Shown: positions 51,342 to 61,919 of the stretch, piece after piece
Position numbering within the stretch: the stretch's first letter is position 1
Layout of the letters: each line of letters opens with the position of its first letter
Assembly (NCBI GenBank): GCA_030770535.1
Contig: JASVEC010000016.1
Location: 1 to 64,000, forward strand
Length of the DNA stretch: 64,000 nucleotides
DNA from: Batkoa obscura
Taxonomy: Eukaryota; Entomophthoromycota; Entomophthoromycetes; Entomophthorales; Batkoaceae
Direction of reading: 5' to 3'
The notes under the pieces: generated by a model
What the model saw: only the letters and a program-made list of their open reading frames with translations
Databases searched by the model: none
Told to the model about the DNA's origin: nothing
Position numbers and translations under genes: made by a program

Positions 51342-51434
51342 GGGGATGTATTTGTGTTTAAGAATTTTACTAACAAATTTCCCACTGAAATAGCGCTTAA
51401 AAAATGGAAAAAATAATGAAGTCAAAACACTCCC
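51342..51434 (-). mobile_element. MITE copy 20, reverse
   Basis: Reverse copy from GGGGATGTATTTGTG to AACACTCCC. Flanks GTAT and ATGT do not match, so one side has mutated or been rearranged. Confidence 0.82.
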
Positions 51435-51682
51435 ATGTCTATTAATATTAATATATTTATCAAATTTCAATTGCTATAATTATACTATAATTTAAATAAT
51501 ACCTTAAAAGTCAAGGCTTACAATATTATATAATACAATATAATCAACATAAGTTATAAAAGACAAAACAATGTATAAATCATTTTAATAAACTGTTCAT
51601 TAAAATAGATTTAAAGGTTGTTACAATTTTTTACTATAACTTTATTTAAATTTAAAACTAAAATTTTTAGGTGCATTTATTA

Positions 51683-51732
51683 ACAAACGTCTTCGGAGAT
51701 TTAGGTTTAATATCTAAAATATATAAGGAAGA
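51683..51732 (+). promoter_or_regulatory. Conserved upstream block, TspO-like gene 2
   Basis: Reads GTCTTCGGAGATTTAGG then TTTAATATCTAAAATATATAAGG, the counterpart of the block before gene 1, ending 38 bp before the start codon. Confidence 0.65.
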
Positions 51733-51769
51733 TTAAATTAGATCAATAATTTAATCTGCAGAAAAAATA

Positions 51770-52651
51770 ATGGCTAACAATATATTGATTTCACGAGTTC
51801 TTAACTTCATTATAGGTTTAATAACTATCATTGTAAATGGCATTATAACTGCAGTTCCAATAAATGGTGGAAGATTAATAGATAGGGATGATAGTTTAAA
51901 CAAATTTATGCCATCTCCAGTTGCATTTTCGATCTGGGGTATTATTTACATATTTAAACTAGCCTTTATGATCTACCAATTATTACCAAGGACCTATAAC
52001 TTAAAATATATCAATTATGGTATTACCCCATATTTCAGCACATTAGCGCTATTGAATATGACTTGGCTAATTACAGAAGCTTACCTTAGAAATAGTTACG
52101 ATTTTATACAACTATTTATCCTTTATACCATGTTTATTGTATTATTTTTCATGTATACAACTACATTTAGCTATATCAAAAAGGACTTCATAATGAGAAC
52201 TGAATCCAGCAACAATTTTCATTTAAATTATTGGTTTGGTAGAGTATGGTTATCTATGTATTTTGCTTGGATTACAGGTGCCATATGTGTTGATTCTTTC
52301 TCTGTTTTTTCTGACCTTCCAACATCAACTTATATAAGTTCATCTGCTATCTTGTGTTTATTAACTATAACTACAATGTTTGTACTTCATGCTAACCGCG
52401 ATGTTGTTTTCAGTTTAACTTTTATTTGGTTTACGTCTTGGATTATTGTCCACAACAAGAGTGTCAAAGAAGCGTATGTTCTTATTATCACCTCTATTAT
52501 TGTACTTTCGATCATTTTAATAGCTACAGTCATTACATTTGCTTTAAATATCAAGTTTATTATTAATAGATATAGGGGAATAGAAAGTGAACCAGAAAGT
52601 GAAAGTGAAAGTGAAAGTGAAAGTAAAGAATTGAATTTATATTATAAATAA
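51770..52651 (+). CDS. TspO/tryptophan-rich sensory protein-like membrane protein 2
   Basis: Intronless, 293 residues, same helix plan as its neighbours: ILNFIIGLITIIVNG..., FMPSPVAFSIWGIIYIFKL, MIYQLLPRTYNLKYINYG, LALLNMTWLIT, VWLSMYFAWITGAICVDSF. The C-terminal tail has an expanded Glu-Ser repeat (about residues 274-286) encoded by a GAAAGT hexamer array at about 52586-52625, absent from the other two copies. Divergence between copies is spread along the gene, strongest in the loops and tail. The central WITGAICVDSFSVFSDLP stretch is invariant between copies 1 and 2. Confidence 0.75.
   Translation: MANNILISRVLNFIIGLITIIVNGIITAVPINGGRLIDRDDSLNKFMPSPVAFSIWGIIYIFKLAFMIYQLLPRTYNLKYINYGITPYFSTLALLNMTWLITEAYLRNSYDFIQLFILYTMFIVLFFMYTTTFSYIKKDFIMRTESSNNFHLNYWFGRVWLSMYFAWITGAICVDSFSVFSDLPTSTYISSSAILCLLTITTMFVLHANRDVVFSLTFIWFTSWIIVHNKSVKEAYVLIITSIIVLSIILIATVITFALNIKFIINRYRGIESEPESESESESESKELNLYYK
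52586..52625 (+). repeat. GAAAGT hexamer array within TspO-like gene 2
   Basis: Tandem GAAAGT units encoding Glu-Ser dipeptides in the C-terminal tail. The array is likely length-variable and keeps frame because the unit is 6 bp. Confidence 0.85.
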
Positions 52652-53315
52652 ATAATTTTAATCATTGTTTATAGGATTTCCAACCTTGCTTGATTACTTT
52701 AAACGTTCATCGAATTATAACAGTCTTGATTAAAGTTTAGACAAGATTGAGGATTTCCAATTCTTTATTATATTTTAATGAAAGTTTAATTTTCAAAATG
52801 GACTTTACAAGAAGCTATTCATTATTTGAATTTACTCATCTTAATCAAAGTTCCCCTTTATAACTGTCAATTTTATATAATAAACATTATCTTAAACATT
52901 TATTTAAAAACTAGTCGTATGAGCTTGCAAACCTTGTATTCTATTTTTATTTTTTATTTATTTATATAAAATTACTACTACAAATATTAGCTTTATTTGT
53001 TGTAGCTAAATTAATTACTTGGTATTTAAATCAACTTTGGGACAAAGATCGTGTTTAACTTGGCTTATAAATACAATAAGGATATTTAGTCAAGGAACTT
53101 TACCTTCATAACAAATAATTTTTTAATGTCAGTTTTTATTAATACTTATTTAGAAGATATAATACTTTAATATCTAACTTTCGAAAATAATATTAATTGT
53201 ATTGAATTTCAAAATATCTGACAGTGCTTAATCTTATATAATAAGTTTCAACAAGAATTTACCAGCTATTTAACATTCAAATGTTAAACTTGTAGTTGAA
53301 GTTTATTTAATATAT

Positions 53316-53410
53316 GGGGATGTTTTTTTTGATTTCATTACTTTTATCATTTTTTAAGCACTGTTTGAGCAGAAAGATTGTTAGTAAAATTCTTAAGAAA
53401 ACACACCCCC
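53316..53410 (+). mobile_element. MITE copy 21, forward, ATAT duplication
   Basis: Forward copy from GGGGATGTTTTTTTTG to ACACACCCCC, flanked by ATAT at 53312-53315 and 53411-53414, with a short deletion near the right end. Confidence 0.9.
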
Positions 53411-53707
53411 ATATTATTCTTTAGAATTTTTATAAATGCACTTTTATAAAAATATAATAGAAAAGTCTAATTGAAATTTATAACTATTAAATAAATTATT
53501 ATCTCTAATTACAATTTTTAAAAGTGGTGATTTATGTATGATAATAATATTATTAAGTATTATTCAAGTTATAAAAATGTAAAAAAGAAGATCAAGATTT
53601 AACTCATTTTGATTGGAGTGTCCATAATAGGTGTGATAGAATAATACGTCATTTTTTTTATTTTAAACCAATTTTAATCTCAGTCAAAATTTAAGCATTA
53701 TTTACTA

Positions 53708-53757
53708 AAATGCTTATGGAGATTTAGTTTTAATTTTTAAAGTATAAAAACACAAGC
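53708..53757 (+). promoter_or_regulatory. Conserved upstream block, TspO-like gene 3
   Basis: Reads TGCTTATGGAGATTTAG then TTTTAATTTTTAAAGTATAAAAAC, the third copy of the shared block, about 45 bp before the start codon. Confidence 0.62.
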
Positions 53758-53803
53758 AAAATCCAATTTATTTTATATTTTATATCTTATATTTTAAATT
53801 TAA

Positions 53804-54637
53804 ATGAATAATAAAATATTATTATCAAGAATATTCAACTTTGTTTCTGGTATAATTGCTCTTAGTATCAATGGCTTTATAAAAGTAGTACCAATCAAAG
53901 GTAATAATCCAAATCAATTGATGCCATCTCCAATTGCATTTTCAATTTGGGGGATTATTTATTTATTTAAATTAAGTTTTATGATTTATCAATTATTACC
54001 AAGAACATATACTTTAAAATATATTAATAAAGGTATCACTCCTTACTTTAGTATATTAGCTTTATTAAATATAACCTGGCTAATTACTCAATCTCAATTT
54101 CGAGGTGCTTATTATTTTATTCAACTTATTGTTATATATTTGATGTTTTTAATATTATTTTTTATGTATACAACTACGTTTAAGTATATTAAAAATGACC
54201 TTATAATGAAAATAGAATCTAATGATAATTTTTATTTAAATTATTGGTTTGGTAGAGTATGGTTATCTATGTATTTTGCTTGGATTACAGGTGCTATCTG
54301 TGTGGATTCCTTTTCTGTATTTTCTAGTTTTTCATCAACAAATTATATAAGTTCATCTTTAACTTTATGCTTATTAACTATAATTACAATGTTTGTACTT
54401 CACATTAACCGTGATGTTGTATTTAGTTTAACTTTTATTTGGTTTACATCTTGGGTATTAATCAATAATAAGGATATTGAAGGTAGTTATCCACTTTTTA
54501 TTACTTCTATTATAGCTATTGGCATTATTTCTATTGCTTCTATTATGACTTTAATTTTAAATATTCAATTTGTTATTAATCGTAATAGAGGTATTGAAAT
54601 GAATACAGAAAATGAAAGTAAGCGATTAAATTCCTAA
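53804..54637 (+). CDS. TspO/tryptophan-rich sensory protein-like membrane protein 3
   Basis: Intronless, 277 residues, the shortest of the three. The loop after helix 1 is shortened (KVVPIKGNNPNQLMPSPIAF) by about ten residues relative to copies 1 and 2. It retains the family landmarks FSIWGIIYLFKL, MIYQLLPRTYTLKYIN, LALLNITWLIT and VWLSMYFAWITGAICVDSF. It shares with copy 2 the segments TITMFVLH.NRDVVFSLTFIWFTSW, so copies 2 and 3 appear closer to each other than to copy 1. Upstream and downstream flanks also resemble copy 2. Confidence 0.75.
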   Translation: MNNKILLSRIFNFVSGIIALSINGFIKVVPIKGNNPNQLMPSPIAFSIWGIIYLFKLSFMIYQLLPRTYTLKYINKGITPYFSILALLNITWLITQSQFRGAYYFIQLIVIYLMFLILFFMYTTTFKYIKNDLIMKIESNDNFYLNYWFGRVWLSMYFAWITGAICVDSFSVFSSFSSTNYISSSLTLCLLTIITMFVLHINRDVVFSLTFIWFTSWVLINNKDIEGSYPLFITSIIAIGIISIASIMTLILNIQFVINRNRGIEMNTENESKRLNS

Positions 54638-55558
54638 TATATTAATTAAACAACTAATATTAATATTCATAGATTTCCAAAGGCTATTCAATTATTTTAA
54701 ACGTTCATCAAATTATAATAGTTTGGATTAAACTTGAAGTTTAAATTGAAAGTTATCCTATTTTAATCTATTTATATCTTAATAAGAACTCAATTTTAAA
54801 ATTTTAGTTTTAAAAAATTATTATTTCTTTTACACACACTCCCTCTTACATGAAGTTTTCTTATTTGAAATATTATTTTTTAGTATTAATATGATATAAT
54901 AAACAACCCCTTATACATCTATTTTTAAAAAATAATATACAAGCTTGATAAATAGTAGTATTACACTTTATCCAGTTAATTTTTTAAATTTTTATATAGG
55001 TTGCTATTAATGAATGTAAGTTAGTTTTTATAATCATGTTAATTATTTATAGTTTTAGATCAGCTTTGAAGATAAAGTATTTAAGACTGAATAATAAATA
55101 TCCTAAAGATGAAGAAGAATCGAAGTTTTAATTTTATAAATAATAATTTATCATAATAATACATAGTAAAAAATAGAACTATGTATTATACAATAACGGT
55201 AATATAATATAGTAAATTAATAATTAGTACTTTATAATAATTCAGGGAGGATAAGAGATAACCAATTAAAAGAAATCAAACTTTTATAAATCCTATAAAA
55301 CAAAAGATGACGAAAGACAATAATTATGGTAATAAAACTAGTATAAGCCATAAGGTTATAATAAAAATAGAATGATAAAGAAACAAACTAATAAGATATT
55401 AATTAATAAATATGCTTATATCATCTTAATATTATAATTAAGTTGATCCTTAAAAAAGGGGGAATGTTAATGAGTAAGTAAAAAAGAAATAAATAACCCT
55501 TTAAATAATCAAAAACATTATAAATAAACGATTAAAAGAAGAAGAAATAAATATCAAT
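54638..55558. other. Intergenic, metacaspase upstream
   Basis: 0.9 kb. The block after gene 3 (about 54665-54742) matches those after genes 1 and 2. The remainder is AT-rich and, unlike the neighbouring gaps, has no MITE. Confidence 0.55.
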
Positions 55559-56274
55559 ATGTTTCAAAATCAATTAAGTCCTATTATCAATAATAATTTA
55601 AGTTTAATTAAAAGAAATCAATCTGAAGATAACAATGACATTCGAGATATTCCATTTAATTTAATTAATGATCCTATTGTTTCTAATAATGATCCTATTG
55701 ACCCTAATAATATTTCTATTTATAATAGAATGCCAATAAATTATTTTAATATGCCTATCAATAATTTCAATAATAATAATAGTAATAGTAAAAAAGCATT
55801 ATTAATAGGTATCAATTATATAGGAACAGATAATGAGTTAAAAGGATGTATTAATGATGTAATGAACATCAAAAAGTTTTTAATTTATAAATTCAACTTT
55901 AATCCCAATAACATCTTAGTATTAACTGATGATCAAGTATATAATCCTATGTGTATGCCAACTAGATATAATATATTAAATGCAATGCATTGGTTAGTAA
56001 AGGAAGCAAAAGCAGGTGATTCATTGTTCTTTCATTATTCAGGCCATGGTTCACAACAACAAGATACTGAAGGTGATGAAGAAGATGGATATGATGAAAC
56101 TATACTACCTTTAGATTTTGAATTGAATGGTGAAATTGTTGATGATCAAATGAATGCTATTATGGTAAGACATCTACCTTTTGGTGCCAAATTAACTTGT
56201 ATCTTTGATTGTTGTCATTCGGGTACTGCTTTAGATTTACCTTATGTTTATTCTCATTTAGGTAAATGTAATTT

Positions 56275-56305
<31 letters not shown>

Positions 56306-56816
56306 TTAGGTAATCTTAAAAAATTTAATATTTGGAGAACTATTTATAAATCTTTACATCAAATGGGATATTATCATTTAACGGATATTCATTCGCCAGA
56401 AGCTAAATTAATTATTCATGATTCAATTGATAAATTACATACTACTATGGAAGCAGAAGTAAGATCCAAATTAACTCGTGGCTCTTTAGGTATTAACTTA
56501 AAATTAATATATATTAAATATTATATTTTTATATTATTATTTATTTATTATTTATTTTCTTTTATTAAAATTAGGTGAAGTGATTATGTTCTCTGGATGT
56601 AAAGATGATCAAACTTCAGCTGATGCTCATGTTTTAGGTTATGGCTCAACTGGTGCTATGTCTCATGCATTAATTACTGCTTTAAATTATAATACCAATA
56701 TGACCTATCTTCAATTATTACGTGCTATTCGTACTTTATTAAAAGATAAATATGAACAATTACCTCAATTATCTTGTAGTAAGCCAATGAATATTAACTC
56801 TACTTTTAGTTTATAA
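55559..56816 (+). CDS. MCA1: Type I metacaspase
   Basis: Caspase-like cysteine protease that cleaves after Arg/Lys and acts in stress, ageing and protein-aggregate clearance. Three exons (55559-56261, 56310-56498, 56575-56816) give 377 residues. The prodomain (about 1-78) is Asn/Ile/Pro-rich without the YPPP-type Gln repeats of yeast Mca1. The p20 core begins KKALLIGINY. The catalytic His is in HYSGHG (H163) and Cys in DCCHSG (C219). The p10 part has SGCKDDQTSADAH and GAMSHALITAL. The first intron is 48 nt, has no in-frame stop and is a TTTA array, so unspliced RNA would add 16 residues right after the p20 active-site region. No defects seen. Confidence 0.94.
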
Positions 56817-57843
56817 TTGACTAAGTACAATTAATGACTATTCTATTTTATAAAGAGTATTATTTTGTTATTATCCCCCCTTTATATCTCTATTTCACAT
56901 AATAAAATATGAAATTTTATTATAAATTAGAGTTTTGTTTTAAATTTTATTTTATTTTATTTTATTTTATTTTATTTTATTTTATTTTTATTTTATTTTT
57001 ATTTTATTCAAAGTCATTAGTGCTAAGTGTCTTGTTTACAACAGTAAAATAAATTTAATATAAAATCAACTGGTTTAATGAACATAGATCCATCATTAGT
57101 AGGATAGCTTCTAGAAGGGAAAGTATGTTGTCTAAAAAATTTCTCTCCTTAAAAGAGTTAGAAAGGTGCAATATGGATCATTGAATTTTAGTCTTCCAGA
57201 AGATTCTTGATTGACTTGTGATAATAATGGAATACAAGTAAAAGATGAAGTTAGGTTTAGAGGGGAAATGTAAGAAAATAAAGCCCTTGTAGGTGGCTTA
57301 TAAATCTTTAAAAAGGATCAAAGCTCTATTAAGCTAGGTGGAAGAAAAGTTAAAGTAAGAATAATGGGGAACATAGGAATAAGATTGAGGGTAAAGGGGA
57401 TAGGCTCAATTGATTAATGATAAATAGTTAGAGGAAGAATTTCATCGTTGAATATGAAGTAAAACGGGGAAGAGGATCAGTATCAAACAGACTGAAGTGG
57501 CAGTAATTAATAAGAATAAGTGAAGATTTTGAAATAATTGATAGTAGTATGAAGGTTGAATGACTAAATCGCCAAAAAATTATAATAAGTTTATGGCTGA
57601 TGCCTTGTCTTTGGTAGGTGAGAGTTGGGTCTATTTTAAAGATTAATTATTATTAAAATACGGTTAACTTATTAATACATTTTCTTATTATATTATAAAG
57701 TTTATAAATTACTACATTTATTAGAATAAATTTAAAAATAATTTAAAATTTAAAATTTAAAATTTATTCCTTAATATAATCCCACATAAATAAAACTATT
57801 CATTAAAAAGAATACTTTAATACTCACTCATTCATTTTAATAT
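56817..57843. other. Intergenic with TTTTA array and purine-biased tract
   Basis: 1.0 kb between convergent metacaspase and the 7-TM gene. It has a TTTTA array (56945-57008), then a purine-biased, G-richer stretch (about 57060-57620) without any long frame or recognisable product, then AT-rich DNA. Confidence 0.5.
56945..57008. repeat. TTTTA microsatellite
   Basis: About a dozen tandem TTTTA units with two TTTTTA variants near the right end. Confidence 0.95.
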
Positions 57844-58794
57844 TTATAAATCACTCTTTCTTGATTCTACTACAATATCATTTAATTCAACCTCATTAAA
57901 TTGAGTATAAATAATTTCATTTAATTCATTAGTTTGATGTGTTTCTAAAGTATCTACCATAGTTGATTTTGTTTCATTAAAATTATTACTATCTTCTGTT
58001 AGTTTAGCTTTGGAATTTTTACCCATTCTATGGGATAATCTCTTATTACGTAATTTTTGATGTTTTCTTAATTGAAGCACTGTTAAAAGAGATGTAATAG
58101 CCCAAGAAATATTAAATAGTACAGCGGAATTCTGATTTAAGATTTGAGCAAACGCTAAGATACAGATAAAGATATCAACAAATAAGATAATGAGACTGTA
58201 AATAATTCCATCTTTCAAAATCATTTTATAAAAAGGTAATTGATTAAATTTATACTGTTTGTAAATTATTATTAGAAAGATGGAAGTCAAATATATATTT
58301 AAAATCATTTGAATTGTTAATGCCATTCCAGCATATAACATATCCATATTAGCAGAACAATTTAATAATGGAGTAATAGTTATGGAAGTGAATACCATAT
58401 TTAAACAAAACAATACTAATTTAATAGCCATTAAAACTAAAGCTAAAGGATAAATGTATTTAGGTAGAGAAGAGAGGACAAGTTTAGCTTTAATTAGAAG
58501 TATCAATTCAATAGAAAGTGTAGATAATAAATTTCCAACGGCAGCAAATTGAATACGAAATAAACAGTAATTATCAAATGAAAAAAAAAAAATTATTATT
58601 AATAAATTGACTATTAAACCTATCAAACTTTGTATTAAATTTAATTGAAAAATTTGATTTTGATTTTTTAATATTAATTTGATAGAATGAATTGTATTTA
58701 ATAAAAAAATCGTAAAGCTCATTGAATTGATTGTCATGGCTAAATTCGATTCAAATATATAATGAACTGGACTTATTATTATATTATTATCCAT
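57844..58794 (-). CDS. Seven-helix membrane protein of unknown function
   Basis: Intronless, 316 residues. Seven hydrophobic segments at about residues 17-38, 48-72, 80-104, 112-137, 150-177, 193-219 and 224-243 are followed by a cytoplasmic tail of about 70 residues rich in Lys/Arg then Glu/Asn. An extracellular N-terminus of about 16 residues and seven helices with a long tail give GPCR-like topology. I see no motif (DRY, NPxxY, RGS or cAMP-receptor signature) that would assign it to a receptor class. It is convergent with the metacaspase, about 1 kb apart. Function not assigned. Confidence 0.8.
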   Translation of the reverse strand: MDNNIIISPVHYIFESNLAMTINSMSFTIFLLNTIHSIKLILKNQNQIFQLNLIQSLIGLIVNLLIIIFFFSFDNYCLFRIQFAAVGNLLSTLSIELILLIKAKLVLSSLPKYIYPLALVLMAIKLVLFCLNMVFTSITITPLLNCSANMDMLYAGMALTIQMILNIYLTSIFLIIIYKQYKFNQLPFYKMILKDGIIYSLIILFVDIFICILAFAQILNQNSAVLFNISWAITSLLTVLQLRKHQKLRNKRLSHRMGKNSKAKLTEDSNNFNETKSTMVDTLETHQTNELNEIIYTQFNEVELNDIVVESRKSDL

Positions 58795-59849
58795 TTTATA
58801 TTATTTCAATTGATTTTTTATAACAATAATTTACAATTATAAAAATATACTAAATTTTGAGATTTTTTCTCTTTTATATATAATTGATTTTATAAGTACT
58901 TTTACATTTATCCCTAATATTATACTTTAGTTCATTTCTGGCTTAACCCCAACTTTGTTTTATAAGTAAACTAAATTTAAGGAGAGGACGAATTACTATA
59001 ATTACTCACTACTGTATCATTTAATACTTGATTAACTTCTTTTAGCTATTAAAGTTATGTTAGTTATTATTAGTCTCTATATTATATAATTCGATCTATT
59101 TGATTATATTAAAATTAATATTTTTAATATAGAATATCACCTTTTTCAAATTTCATACTCTAAATTATTATGTTATTTTTTATTTTGATTTATTTATTTA
59201 TTTATTTATTTATTCATTACAAACAATACAACTCTCTAAACCTCCATCATTATAATACACATTCATTCGTTTATTTATTTATTTATTCACTATTATATTT
59301 AAAATGTCCTAACATTTTCTATTTCAATTAATTTCAGCTTATTACCCCCTTCATTAAAATAATGGTTCATCAATTTAAAATGTCTCCTTAAACTAAAAAT
59401 AAAATAAAAATATGAGAAATAAAAAATTAGTTTTATTAATATTTTGTTTTCTTTTTTTATTACGAAAAGTAATTAATTGAAGTATTATAATAAAATTTAA
59501 AACCAAATATATTTTTTATTAATTGTTAACTTCTACAGTTTTATTATTATTTAAAACTCACTTAATTAAATGGTCTAGATGAAGTATTAAAAACAAAGCC
59601 TCAATATATATATATATTAGATCTTTTTTGCTCCAATCGGAGTTCTATTGCTTATTATTTGATATTGAATGAGTATAAAAATAAAAAATAAAAAAACAAG
59701 GAAATAAAATTCCTATCTGAGTTAGGTTAAAATTTGGAAGAATTAGTTACTTTTTTTTCATTTCATTCTTTTGTTTATTCATTAAATATCATAAATATTA
59801 AAAGTAAGCTCCATTTAAATGCTGCAGTAATTAAAAGTATAAAATATAT

Positions 59850-59947
59850 AGGGGTATATTTTTGTATCCAAGAGTTTTACTAACAATTTTTCCACTTAAA
59901 TAGCGCTTGAAACATGGAAAAAATAATGAAGCCAAAAAAACACCCTC
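59850..59947 (-). mobile_element. MITE copy 22, reverse, ATAT flanks
   Basis: Reverse copy from AGGGGTATATTTTTG to ACACCCTC with ATAT on both sides if the terminal base has changed on each end. Confidence 0.85.
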
Positions 59948-60283
59948 ATATCATTATTTACTATATAATATATCTTTGAATTAGTGTCAAAATTTATATA
60001 ATAACTGATATATTAATATACTAATATTGAAAAAAAGGGAATATTACTTGAATCATTTAAAAAACCTAGCGAAATAACAAAAAGAATCAATTTATAAATA
60101 TATAAAAATACTAAATATTTATCTAATAAAGAGAAATCATAATCAAAATTCTATGAGGAAAAGAAATTAAAGATTATTTTTTTATTAATTTATACTCAAT
60201 AAAGTCAAAAGTTTAATTAAAGATATTTGTTACTTAAAAGTAAAAAGTTATTAAATACAATTATCAAATTTCAATATGGATAC

Positions 60284-60600
60284 TTAGTCATTACTAGAGT
60301 ATACTTCTTCTAGATCTCCTAACTTATCATCACAACCTTCATCCTGTAAATTCACCAACCCAATAGCATCTAAATAAAGCAATTTAACTGATTTCTTTTG
60401 AAAAGTTTTAACTTAGAATCTCCAATTTTAAATTTAGTCATAAATTTTGTATAATAATAAATAAATAAAACTATATTTTTTGTTCATTTTTATATTTAAC
60501 ATACTCAGGATTTACTTTTCCAATGATTTTTAAGTTTTCTTTTGATAGCTTTAATATCAATATTTTCAACCAAATTATAAACTAAAACATTAATAAAATA
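60284..60600 (-). pseudogene. Possible small gene or 3' gene fragment
   Basis: On the minus strand a stop at 60284-60286 closes an open frame reading KTFQKKSVKLLYLDAIGLV then NLQDEGCDDKLGDLEEVYSSND, preceded after about 90 bp by LSKENLKIIGKVNPEYVKYK in another frame, as if joined by a short intron. Composition (acidic tail, few stops) is more protein-like than the flanks. No start codon, donor site or family can be named. It is either the tail of a decayed gene or coincidence. Confidence 0.2.
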
Positions 60601-60677
60601 ATATTATTAAGAAACTAATTGTTTGATTGTAATAAATATATATTTGATTTTGAAATTATTTATTTTTAATAAAATAT

Positions 60678-60775
60678 GGGGATGTTTTTTTGACTTCATT
60701 ACTTTTTCCATTCTTTAAGCACTATTTGAGTGGAAATTTTGTTAGTAAAATTCTTAAACATAAAAACACATCCCC
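60678..60775 (+). mobile_element. MITE copy 23, forward
   Basis: Well preserved forward copy from GGGGATGTTTTTTTG to ACATCCCC. Left flank ATAT and right flank ATAC differ by one base, consistent with a single change in the target duplication. Confidence 0.9.
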
Positions 60776-61919
60776 ATACATAGTTACTATTAAGTTGTTT
60801 AATTTATGAGTTACTATAAAGAAGATAATTACTTTTTTAATAATAAAATAGGGGCACTACTAAACTATCAAGCTTCAAAATACATTTAATCTTTTATCTT
60901 AGTAATGACACTAATTAAAGTGATAAATATAAAAAAATAGGACTTTTTTGTCATATCCCTGTTTTTCCTTTTAAATATTTATTTCTTCATAGAGCATTTC
61001 AAAAGAACTTATCAAATAATTAAATGATTTTAATACAAAAATAAATCTTCAGTTTTATTTTAAATTTTAAATTATTTAAACTAAGAAATGGAAATGAAAA
61101 AGAAGACTAACTATAACAAACTATTTAAATAAAAACTAGTAGCATACAAATAACAGATAAATTACTAATATGCTGTATTACTAATTTAACTATTCTTTCA
61201 TTATTAAAATTTACTTTTACCGTAAAATTAACCTAAATTAACTAAGAATCCAGGATTAATTAACCATCACCAATTAAAATACGTCATCTTTAAAGTTAAT
61301 TGAAGCTGTCAAATAAAACCAAGCTTTTCAGGGATAAAAATAATTTAGTGAAAGTATCAAAACTTTAATAATAAGTTATTATTTCAATTAATTATTAATT
61401 CATTTATTTATTCTACTTATTTACTATGCAATTCCAATTCAGTTTTAGAATTCAGATAGAATTACTAATATGTCATTAATAATAGAATATATATAAAATA
61501 ACTGAAAACAACAATATAAAAAGTATATTATGATAAATTAAAGTTTATGTATAATTTTTACAAAAAGCAATGATAAAACTTAGCATTTGATTGAGTTGTT
61601 TTATTTAATTGGTTTGTATAAATTTCATAATATCATTATTTTAATAAAGCTTGTTTTATAATTTAACCCTTTAAATTTATGTTTTTGAAAAATAGTTATA
61701 ATACGCCTCATTACAAAGAAAAAAAGGATAATTATTCTTGAGAGTTTCAAAACCATCATCATCATTAAATTTGTTTGATGATATAATCAATTGAAAATGC
61801 ATTATAGCAAAACTTCAAAAAAAATAGTATATAAATACAATGATTTACTTTAACTAAAGTTTAAAAAATTCAACATTTTATTTTTATAAGAAAAATATAC
61901 AACAATAACATATTCAACT

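Larger units (their letters stand above)
50541..51769. other. Intergenic between TspO-like genes 1 and 2
   Basis: 1.2 kb. A block after gene 1 (about 50565-50632) is related to blocks after genes 2 and 3. Two MITE copies (one partial) lie in the middle and the conserved promoter block is at the right. The rest is AT-rich. Confidence 0.6.
52652..53803. other. Intergenic between TspO-like genes 2 and 3
   Basis: 1.15 kb with a downstream block (about 52671-52740) shared with gene 3, MITE copy 21, and the conserved promoter block of gene 3. No further gene was seen. Confidence 0.6.
58795..61919. other. Long intergenic region upstream of EGT1
   Basis: 3.1 kb, the largest gap in the window. It has ATTT arrays near 59190-59215 and 59270-59290, MITE copies 22 and 23, and a possible gene fragment (60284-60600, minus strand). 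60780-61919 is AT-rich with nothing I can support apart from the presumed EGT1 promoter at its right end. Confidence 0.5.
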
